This document shows, one piece after another, positions 15,216-21,258 of a stretch of DNA of 32,840 bases (positions are counted from its first letter, which is position 1; each line of letters starts with the position of its first letter). The notes below the pieces were generated by a model. The model was not told where the DNA came from, searched no databases, and saw only the letters and a program-made list of their open reading frames with translations. Origin of the DNA: Rhizobiaceae bacterium (lineage in GTDB: Bacteria; Pseudomonadota; Alphaproteobacteria; Rhizobiales; Rhizobiaceae); contig JALSIJ010000017.1 of NCBI GenBank assembly GCA_026981655.1, forward strand, positions 1-32,840. The letters run 5' to 3'. The position numbers were made by a program, and so were the translations under genes.

Positions 15216-16310
15216 ATGAGAAATTTTGTAAAATCAGCAGTAGCTGCAAGTGTAATTGGGTTGAGCATCGCCACTTTGACTGCTGGTTCAGCCAGTGCAT
15301 TCTGGGGTTGGAACAACAACGGTTATAACAACAACAATAACTATAATAGTGTTGGCAACGGCGCTGCAAACGGAAACTTTGGCTTTAACTTCGCTGCCAA
15401 GGGCAACGGCGCTGGCAACGGTTGGGGTAACAACGGTTGGAACAATAATGGTTCTAATAACGGCTGGAACAACAACGGAAACGGCAACGGCTCTTTTGGC
15501 TTTAACTTCTCCGGTAACGGCAACGCTGCAGGAAATGGTAATGGCTACAATGGTTATAACAACGCTTACCGCCCAACTGCACCAGTAGCGCCGACTGCGG
15601 CTCCTATGGCTAAAGCACCAACTACTCCAGTAGCACCAGTTGCAAAAACACCAGCCGCGAACGCTCCTGCAGTTGCAGCAGCGCCAGCCGCTCCAACCTA
15701 TGTGCCACAAGGCTATCAGCCTTATGCAAACTACAATAACGGTTCTGCAACAGGCAACGGTTCTGGCAACGGTTCTTTCACATTCGGCTTCTCCGGAAAC
15801 AGCAACATGGCTGGCAACGGCAACGGCTGGAACAATAACGGCTACAACAATAGCAACAACTACAATGGAAACAGCAATGGTCGTGCAAACGGTTCGTTCA
15901 CTTTTGGTTTCTCCGGTAACGGCAATGCTGCTGGAAACGGCAACGGCTGGGGCAACAACTACAACGCTCCTTATGCTTACCGTCCTGTAGCACCAGTTGC
16001 TCCTGCTGCACCGGCTGTTGCACCTGCAAAACCAGCTGTTGCACCAACTGCAAATGCTGCCCCTGCTGCTAATGCTCCACAGGTTGCTGCAACTCAGCCA
16101 GTTTATGCACCATACGGTGTTGCAAACAACGGTTACAACAACAGCTACAACACAAACGGCAATGGTCGTGCAAATGGTTCGTTCACCATGGGTTTCTCCG
16201 GTAACGGCAATGCTGCTGGAAACGGCAACGGCTGGGGCAACAACTACAACGCTCCATATGCTTACCGCCCAGTTGCACCAGTTGCTCCTGCCGCACAGCC
16301 AAAAAGCTAA
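15216..16310 (+). CDS. Secreted Asn/Gly-rich repeat protein, sulfur-globule-protein-like
   Basis: A 364-residue exported protein. A signal peptide (~1-28) ends in SASA, and the mature chain starts FWGWNNNG. Five copies of a ~22-residue motif, best written NGSFTFGFSGNGNAAGNGNG, lie near residues 49-70, 89-110, 183-204, 223-244 and 318-339. Between them are Asn/Gly/Tyr stretches and three Pro/Ala/Val linkers (PVAPVA type). No enzymatic domain or cysteine is present. Alternating F-x-F-x-F suggests beta-strand assembly. The composition resembles glycine- and asparagine-rich sulfur-globule envelope proteins of purple sulfur bacteria, but a generic matrix or amyloid-like protein is also possible. 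The same motif occurs in the protein at 18616-19254. It has its own promoter and strong terminator, so it is a monocistronic, probably abundant product. Confidence 0.8.
   Translation: MRNFVKSAVAASVIGLSIATLTAGSASAFWGWNNNGYNNNNNYNSVGNGAANGNFGFNFAAKGNGAGNGWGNNGWNNNGSNNGWNNNGNGNGSFGFNFSGNGNAAGNGNGYNGYNNAYRPTAPVAPTAAPMAKAPTTPVAPVAKTPAANAPAVAAAPAAPTYVPQGYQPYANYNNGSATGNGSGNGSFTFGFSGNSNMAGNGNGWNNNGYNNSNNYNGNSNGRANGSFTFGFSGNGNAAGNGNGWGNNYNAPYAYRPVAPVAPAAPAVAPAKPAVAPTANAAPAANAPQVAATQPVYAPYGVANNGYNNSYNTNGNGRANGSFTMGFSGNGNAAGNGNGWGNNYNAPYAYRPVAPVAPAAQPKS
15875..16010 (+). repeat. 136-bp direct repeat, copy A, inside the Asn/Gly repeat protein gene
   Basis: This stretch is nearly identical to 16160-16295, offset by 285 bases, differing at only a few positions. 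It encodes motif copy 4 plus the NAPYAYRPVAPVAPAA linker. Near-identity at DNA level, including silent positions, indicates recent internal duplication or gene conversion. Confidence 0.8.
16160..16295 (+). repeat. 136-bp direct repeat, copy B, inside the Asn/Gly repeat protein gene
   Basis: Partner of the copy at 15875-16010. It encodes motif copy 5 and the C-terminal Pro/Ala linker. The main coding difference is TMG instead of TFG in the motif centre. Confidence 0.8.
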
Positions 16311-16340
16311 CAACTAAAACTTAGCTAAAACTGAATTCAA

Positions 16341-16373
16341 CCGTCCGGTCAGCAATGACCGGGCGGTTTTTGT
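16341..16373 (+). terminator. Intrinsic terminator of the Asn/Gly repeat protein gene
   Basis: A 10-bp stem pairs CCGTCCGGTC (16341-16350) with GACCGGGCGG (16357-16366), with one G-T pair and a 6-base loop, and is followed by TTTTTGT. It begins 30 bases after the stop codon. A textbook Rho-independent terminator. Confidence 0.9.
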
Positions 16374-16465
16374 ATGTGCCCTCTTTTAAAAGCCGCCATT
16401 TTCGATTATTGCTTCCTGCTGCCTTCCAGGCCACCTCCCCTTTTAGCTAAACAAAGGACGCTCCC

Positions 16466-17227
16466 ATGCAAGAACTCAATGGAAAAACCGCCGTAGTCAC
16501 CGGTGCAAGCCGCGGTATAGGCGCGGCCACCGCGCGTGAATTGGCAAACTCTGGCGTCAGTGTAATCCTCGCGGCACGCACCCTCAATGATACCAATGCA
16601 ATTGCCATTGAAATCAATCAGGCCGGTGGCAAAGCCATCGCTGTTCAGTGTGATGTCAGCAATTATGATGATGTTGCCGCGGCAATTTCCAAATGCATCG
16701 AAGAATTTGACCATATTGATATTCTTATCAATAATGCCGGTGTTATCGACCCGATTGCTAGAATTGCCGATTCCGATCCAAAAAAATGGAGCCAGGTTGT
16801 CGATGTTAACGTCAAGGGCGTTTATTACGGGCTGCGCGCCGCTATTCCAGTCATGGAATCCCGGGGTTCCGGCGTGATAATCAACTTAAGTTCCGGTGCA
16901 GCAAGTGGCGCGCTTGAAGGTTGGAGCCATTATTGCGCCACCAAGGCGGCGGTATTATCACTTACCCGCTGCACCGATAAGGAATGTCGTGAGAATGGTA
17001 TTCGTGTTATCGGCCTTTCGCCCGGAACGGTTGCCACCGATATGCAGATAAAAATCAAGGCATCCGGCATTAATCCGGTCAGCCAGCTCGACCCGTCGGC
17101 TCACATTTCAGCCGAATGGTCAGCCCGCGCTATCGCCTGGCTTTGCACCGAGGCCGCCAGCGAATTTTGCGGTACGGACTTTTCCCTGAGGGATAAAGAA
17201 AACAGAAAAAAAGCCGGGCTGATTTAA
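16466..17227 (+). CDS. SDR-family NAD(P)-dependent oxidoreductase
   Basis: A 253-residue classical short-chain dehydrogenase/reductase. The cofactor motif TGASRGIG lies at ~13-20, NNAG at ~88-91, the catalytic Ser in NLSSGAAS (~139) and the Tyr/Lys pair in YCATKAAV (~154-158). The post-catalytic segment LSPGTVATDM (~188) is typical of the FabG-like group. AAR after the second strand suggests NADP preference. The ATG at 16466 follows AAAGGACG. It is transcribed alone, downstream of a strong terminator and converging with the TPR-protein gene. It resembles 3-oxoacyl-ACP reductase or clavaldehyde-dehydrogenase-like SDRs. The substrate cannot be told, and no link to its unusual neighbours is visible. 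Confidence 0.92.
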   Translation: MQELNGKTAVVTGASRGIGAATARELANSGVSVILAARTLNDTNAIAIEINQAGGKAIAVQCDVSNYDDVAAAISKCIEEFDHIDILINNAGVIDPIARIADSDPKKWSQVVDVNVKGVYYGLRAAIPVMESRGSGVIINLSSGAASGALEGWSHYCATKAAVLSLTRCTDKECRENGIRVIGLSPGTVATDMQIKIKASGINPVSQLDPSAHISAEWSARAIAWLCTEAASEFCGTDFSLRDKENRKKAGLI

Positions 17228-17343
17228 AGCCCAGCGCTCACCCCACATCATTGCCACCTTCAGCAATATCCCAAAACAGCCCGATCACAATGCATAAGGC
17301 ATCCCGGGAAATCGGCGCCAAAATATATCAACTGCTCAAGATT

Positions 17344-18447
17344 TTATCCGGCATTTGCCAGTGCGCCTTTCAGAGCCATCGCTTTTTCGTGCGATATATT
17401 TTCCAGCATAGAAATTATCTTGGCAACCTTATCCTTGTCACCAGACTTCACCCAGATCAGCCCGGCATCAAGGAACTGCGCCGCGGCTTTTTCGCTGTCC
17501 CCGGCTTTAATATAAATATTGCCAAGCTCACCCCTGATATCCGCCTTGTCGGGATATTGCGAAATCAAATCCAGATAGGCATTTTCTGCGCCAGCATCAC
17601 CCGCCCAATAGGCACGCCGGGCATCAGCCCATTCTGTTTCAAACGTTTTTTTTTCAGTAGATTTTACAATTTTAACCTGCGGTACATCAGATTGAACCGG
17701 CTGAGCTACACTGTTTGAAGCTTCCATATCTTTTACAGGCGCAACAATTTTGGGGGCAGCAACAGGTTCTGCGACCTTTGCAACCTCAACCGGTTTTGCA
17801 ACGACTTCTTTTGCTGCACTGGCCGCATCGTTCGGGGCCGGTGCTTCTGCCGATGTTTCAGTTGGCGCATCAGCTTTAGCAACGACTGAAGTCGCAACTT
17901 TTGCCTGCTCTTTAGGCGCTGCCGGCACGTCTTCCTTCATGGCAGACGCCGGCTTGTCAGCTTTCATCGCGGCAGCAGCCGATGCAACTTCTTTATCTGC
18001 ATCGGATTTTTCATCCACCTTCATTTCAGAAGATTGCTCACTTGCAGGCACCTGTTTCGGCTGCACAGTTTCGCCAGCCTTTTCCTGCAAAGCAGGCAAT
18101 ACCATTGGTTTGTCACCCGGCTGGCTCGAGCCATACCGGCCAAGCACCTCATAGGCACATACCCTGCCACCAGCCTGTGAAAGCAGATCTTCCCAATGGA
18201 AATACCCTCCCACTCCGGCAACGGCCAGTGCGGCAACAATTATATGGCTAAAAAACGATCTCATAATTCCTCTTTTCCGACGCGGACGGTCAGTTATGCT
18301 CTTTGTTACAGGCTTTGCCTCGAATTCAGCCTTTGATTTTTCTTCCACCGGTGGTGCAACAGATTTAGCAGTTTCTTGTCCACCCTGTTCTCCAGACGAT
18401 GGAGGTTTATTTGGGTCATCTTCGTTCATAGCCGAAAATTTTCTCAT
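17344..18447 (-). CDS. Membrane-anchored TPR protein with Ala/Lys/Pro-rich spacer
   Basis: A 367-residue protein. An acidic, Pro-rich N-terminus ends in the basic stretch RPRRKRG (~54-60). One transmembrane helix follows (~63-82, FFSHIIVAALAVAGVGGYF), so the rest should be periplasmic. Residues ~100-265 are a low-complexity Ala/Lys/Glu/Pro/Val region. The C-terminus (~272-350) holds one or two tetratricopeptide-like units: ARRAYWAGDAGAENAYLDLI, then GELGNIYIKAGDSEKAAAQFLDAG. The layout resembles periplasmic scaffolding proteins. ATG starts exist at 18447 and 18429, and neither has a strong ribosome site. It is the last gene of the minus-strand run with the RND pump and secreted low-complexity proteins, and it could be an assembly scaffold for them. 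Confidence 0.75.
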   Translation of the reverse strand: MRKFSAMNEDDPNKPPSSGEQGGQETAKSVAPPVEEKSKAEFEAKPVTKSITDRPRRKRGIMRSFFSHIIVAALAVAGVGGYFHWEDLLSQAGGRVCAYEVLGRYGSSQPGDKPMVLPALQEKAGETVQPKQVPASEQSSEMKVDEKSDADKEVASAAAAMKADKPASAMKEDVPAAPKEQAKVATSVVAKADAPTETSAEAPAPNDAASAAKEVVAKPVEVAKVAEPVAAPKIVAPVKDMEASNSVAQPVQSDVPQVKIVKSTEKKTFETEWADARRAYWAGDAGAENAYLDLISQYPDKADIRGELGNIYIKAGDSEKAAAQFLDAGLIWVKSGDKDKVAKIISMLENISHEKAMALKGALANAG

Positions 18448-18615
18448 ACATCGCGCTGGTGAATACCGCGTTCAAACAGCGCAAGCATATTATCCAGGCA
18501 AAAGCCCGGTTTTGTATTTGCGATTCAGCGCCCGGGAAATAATCCCGCGCGCCAAATCGGTATAGTTCAATACTTAGCCAACCGGCATATTTGCCGACTT
18601 GCAATAGGTGCAGAC

Positions 18616-19254
18616 CTAGTTGGTTTTAGGTGCAACAGGTGCAGCAGGTGCTGGTGGCTGCATTGGAGCCTGTGGTGGCATCGCGCCATAAGGCATGCCA
18701 GGCTGTGGAGGCATTCCACGATAACCGTTTGGAGCCATTGGCATTCCATAACCGTTAGGGCGGCCGTTCCAACCGTTGTTCCAGCCATTGTTACTATTGC
18801 CAAAACCACGACCATTTGCATTGCCGTTGCCTTTGAAGCTCATGGAGAAATTACCATTCCCCATGCCGTTGCCCCAGCCATTACCCCAACCGTTGTTGTT
18901 CCAAGGCATGTTCCAGCCATTGTTACCCCAACCGTTATTATTGTTGTTCCAAGGCATGTTCCAGCCATTGTTATTATTCCAAGGCATATTCCAACCGTTG
19001 TTGTTGCCATTGTTGTTCCAAGGCATGTTCCAGCCATTGTTATTGCTGTTCCAAGGACCGTTGTTCCAACCGTTATTATTGTAACCACGATTGTTCCATG
19101 GACCATTGTTCCAAGGGCCGTTATTATTATTCCAGCCATTGTTATTAGATGGCCCCCATCCGTTCCAGAACGCACTGGCAGATGTGGTTGAAAAAGCCGT
19201 TACAGCCAATCCCATCATACCTGCAAGCATTGTTGCTTTAAGAAATTTACTCAT
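18616..19254 (-). CDS. Secreted Asn/Gly/Trp-rich protein with WNMPWNN repeats, sulfur-globule-protein-like
   Basis: A 212-residue exported protein. The signal peptide (~1-28) ends SASA and the mature chain starts FWNGWG, the same junction as in the protein encoded at 15216-16310. Four GWNMPWNNN repeats lie near residues 74-120, preceded by GPWNN repeats. Then comes MGNGNFSMSFKGNGNANGRG (131-150), a single copy of the motif repeated five times in that protein. The C-terminal 45 residues are Met/Pro/Gln/Ala-rich. There are no cysteines and no enzyme domain. GNFSMSF-type motifs with Asn/Gly/Trp/Tyr-rich flanks recall sulfur-globule envelope proteins. A surface or matrix protein is the alternative. 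The ATG at 19254 has CGGAGTAG upstream. Confidence 0.78.
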   Translation of the reverse strand: MSKFLKATMLAGMMGLAVTAFSTTSASAFWNGWGPSNNNGWNNNNGPWNNGPWNNRGYNNNGWNNGPWNSNNNGWNMPWNNNGNNNGWNMPWNNNNGWNMPWNNNNNGWGNNGWNMPWNNNGWGNGWGNGMGNGNFSMSFKGNGNANGRGFGNSNNGWNNGWNGRPNGYGMPMAPNGYRGMPPQPGMPYGAMPPQAPMQPPAPAAPVAPKTN

Positions 19255-19289
19255 TGATACTACTCCGATATTTTCGCTTTCTTACATTT

Positions 19290-19347
19290 GCGGGAGAAGC
19301 GATTTGTCCCGCTAGTTATCAAAGTAACTTTTTAAAAGTACACTTTG
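19290..19347. promoter_or_regulatory. Pair of hairpins in the leader of the Asn/Gly/Trp-rich protein gene
   Basis: Two inverted repeats lie between the two minus-strand secreted-protein genes. CAAAGT/ACTTTG is at 19320-19325 and 19342-19347, with additional inner ACTTTT/AAAAGT pairing. GCGGGA/TCCCGC is at 19290-19295 and 19307-19312. The second sits about 36 bases before the ATG. They may separate expression of the neighbouring genes, for example as a processing or attenuating structure, or stabilise the downstream message. Confidence 0.35.
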
Positions 19348-19368
19348 ACCAAAACTCTTGTCTTTGAT

Positions 19369-19989
19369 CTAGAACATCGGGAACCCCATGCCCCAGGGTG
19401 AAAATCCTGTCCTTGGATACCCGTATGGATTGGCATAAGGATTGCCATATAGGTTGCCGTATGGGTTCGCATTTTGATATCCGGGCACTCCTCGGTAAGG
19501 AGTGCCGTAATTGTTTGAGCCGCCGAAAAATGGCATCGCAGGAACTCCAAACCCGAAGGGCATACCTGTTCCGCCAAAGCCCTGAGAGAACCCTTGAGAG
19601 AAATTCGGGGCAAAATTCATACCGAAGCCGAACTGCCCGCCAAAGTTCCCACCAAAACCACCTTGGCCAAAGGGTTGAAAACCGTAACCCTGCCTATAAG
19701 GCTGGCGTTGAAACTGCCCGTTTGATTGTCGATTACGAGAATTGGCAGGATCCTGATTTTTTCCAAGCGGCGCATATTCGTAGCCAGAGTTCTTAGGAGC
19801 CACTCGCTGTTGGAAAGGCTGTTGCTGACTTGGCACTGCTGCAAACCCACTTGAATTCACACCGCCGGTATTCCCGTCCCGTTTTCCACCATCCATCGCC
19901 CAGGGGTTTTGATTTGCAGCATTGGCCAGACCGGCGATCAAATTGATCACCAACCCAGTAACTACAATAATGTTAAGTCGATATGCCAC
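19369..19989 (-). CDS. Secreted Gly/Phe/Asn/Pro-rich low-complexity protein
   Basis: A 206-residue exported protein. The signal peptide covers ~1-24 (LIAGLANA before ANQNPW). Residues ~50-100 are Gln/Pro/Arg-rich. Residues ~101-150 are a Gly/Phe-rich block (FGQGGFGGNFGGQFGFGMNF). Residues ~155-206 carry NPYGN-like repeats ending in an aromatic-Gly tail. It has no cysteine and no recognisable domain. Phe-Gly and Tyr-Asn-Pro repeats of this sort occur in proteins that phase-separate or form coats. The start is GTG at 19989, with CAGGGAACG upstream; no ATG in frame would keep the signal peptide. It lies 43 bases after the Pro/Gln-rich gene and is probably co-transcribed with it. No family was recognised. 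Confidence 0.72.
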   Translation of the reverse strand: MAYRLNIIVVTGLVINLIAGLANAANQNPWAMDGGKRDGNTGGVNSSGFAAVPSQQQPFQQRVAPKNSGYEYAPLGKNQDPANSRNRQSNGQFQRQPYRQGYGFQPFGQGGFGGNFGGQFGFGMNFAPNFSQGFSQGFGGTGMPFGFGVPAMPFFGGSNNYGTPYRGVPGYQNANPYGNLYGNPYANPYGYPRTGFSPWGMGFPMF

Positions 19990-20032
19990 TTAACGTTCCC
20001 TGTTCAGCTACCTTGCGGGTAGCAATTCAATC

Positions 20033-21253
20033 TCAATTTCCGGTAGAACTATTGTTCTGCGGTACATTTTGTTGCGGTTGCCCCATATGTGGCTGGCGCT
20101 GTTGAGGCTGTCTGGCCTGCGGCCGTTGCTGCCATTGTTGCCAGCCTTGCTGTTGACCATACGGGTTCCAGTTATACGGATTTGGAAACCCATAACCCGG
20201 TCGCTGTCCAGGCCACCTTTGTTGCCATTGTGGCGGCCCCTGAGACTGCCATTGGGGCTGCTGCTGATAGCCCCGTGGTGGTGGCGGCATTTGGCGTTGA
20301 TACGGTTGCGGCCAATATCCGCGTTGAGGCGGGTAATATTGCGGTGCATATCCATAACCTTGCGGCTGCCGCTGCGGTTGGTACTGCCGCGGCCGGTATT
20401 GTGGATTTTGATATTGCTGTTGCCCATATTGCGGCAACTGAAACCCATATGCAGGCGCAAAATTGGACGGAGGCTGCGCATTACCGGTTCCCGCGGGCGC
20501 ATAGTCCGGTGTTCTGGCCGCATCGCCAAGCTTGGGAACAACAGGATCTTTCTTGATTTCCGGCACCGGAATTTTAGCCGTATCAGCCGGCGCATAGGCT
20601 GGCAGTGTTTCTGGTTTTCCCGGCGCAACATCAGGCGCTTTTTCGTCACTTGATACTATTGCCGGCGGCGCTTTTTCCTCTGGCACTTCAGCCGTTCCAG
20701 CTGGTGCATATTTGGGCGCTTCTTCTTTGTCATCGCCCGCAGGATTTACCACTGGCTGCTTTCCCTTTACCGCTTCAACGGGCTTTTCAGCTTCAATTAT
20801 TGGGGCTGCTTTTTCAGCGCCACCCTCAGCAGGTTTGGCAACCGTGTCATCTGCAACCGGCACAGCTGACTTTTCAGGCGCCTCATCAACTGGAATTTTT
20901 GCAGTATCAGCCGGCGCAAAAACCGGCTTTTGCTCGCCATTTTCGTCCTTGCCTTCAATTTTGATTTCCGGTTTTGGTTCACTGGATTGCGCTTTCGCAT
21001 CTTCCGCTGGCTTTTCCGGGTCAAAATTCAGTGGCGCAAAACTTCCCGCTGGCGCAGATTCTATATTCTTTGGATTATCGGCTACACCCGAATTCGCATT
21101 GTCCGAAATTGCCGGATTAACTGCTGGAGTAAACGGTCCCGGTGGCGGTAGCGGCATCTCACTTTTCTTTGTTTCTGCGAATGCCGAAACCGACGTTAGT
21201 GAGGAACAAATCAGCCCGACAGCAATAAGTGACCTTGATCGTTTGATCGACAT
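20033..21253 (-). CDS. Secreted Pro/Ala/Glu-rich protein with YAPADTAKIP repeats and a Gln/Pro/Tyr tail
   Basis: A 406-residue exported protein with a signal peptide of ~26 residues (SVSAFA before ETKK). Four repeats of the form [Y/F]APA[D/G]T, twice exactly APADTAKIPV, lie near 112-122, 182-191, 220-230 and 251-257, separated by acidic Lys/Glu/Pro/Ala linkers. From ~265 to the end the chain is Gln/Pro/Tyr/Trp/Arg-rich (QYGQQQYQNPQYRPRQYQPQ). No catalytic domain or cysteine pair is seen beyond one Cys in the signal peptide. The ATG at 21253 lies 5 bases after the RND pump stop, and the pump's last codons supply the ribosome site AAGGGGTAG, so the two genes are translationally linked. It may be an extended linker or matrix protein spanning the envelope. 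Confidence 0.75.
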   Translation of the reverse strand: MSIKRSRSLIAVGLICSSLTSVSAFAETKKSEMPLPPPGPFTPAVNPAISDNANSGVADNPKNIESAPAGSFAPLNFDPEKPAEDAKAQSSEPKPEIKIEGKDENGEQKPVFAPADTAKIPVDEAPEKSAVPVADDTVAKPAEGGAEKAAPIIEAEKPVEAVKGKQPVVNPAGDDKEEAPKYAPAGTAEVPEEKAPPAIVSSDEKAPDVAPGKPETLPAYAPADTAKIPVPEIKKDPVVPKLGDAARTPDYAPAGTGNAQPPSNFAPAYGFQLPQYGQQQYQNPQYRPRQYQPQRQPQGYGYAPQYYPPQRGYWPQPYQRQMPPPPRGYQQQPQWQSQGPPQWQQRWPGQRPGYGFPNPYNWNPYGQQQGWQQWQQRPQARQPQQRQPHMGQPQQNVPQNNSSTGN

Positions 21254-21258
21254 ATCAG

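Noticed and set aside
15216-16310. Tandem repeats as a CRISPR array or curli-type amyloid
   Set aside because: The repeats are in-frame coding units with unequal spacing and no spacer pattern, and the Ser/Gln/Asn spacing of curlin repeats is absent.
15288-16313. 341-codon minus-strand open frame opposite the Asn/Gly repeat gene
   Set aside because: It is a mirror of the repeats (AAC/GGC codons read as Val/Ala), with Cys/Trp/Ser-rich nonsense. The plus strand has the promoter, ribosome site, signal peptide and terminator.
18486-18560. GC-rich stems downstream of the Asn/Gly/Trp-rich gene as a terminator
   Set aside because: CCAGGC/GCCCGG and the nested stem at 18522-18558 lack a U-run on the transcribed minus strand, so an intrinsic terminator cannot be claimed.
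20069-20653. Long plus-strand open frames antisense to the Pro/Gln-rich secreted protein
   Set aside because: They arise from the biased codons (CAG, CCG, TAT) of the real minus-strand gene, lack ribosome sites, and encode implausible Leu/Arg-only chains.
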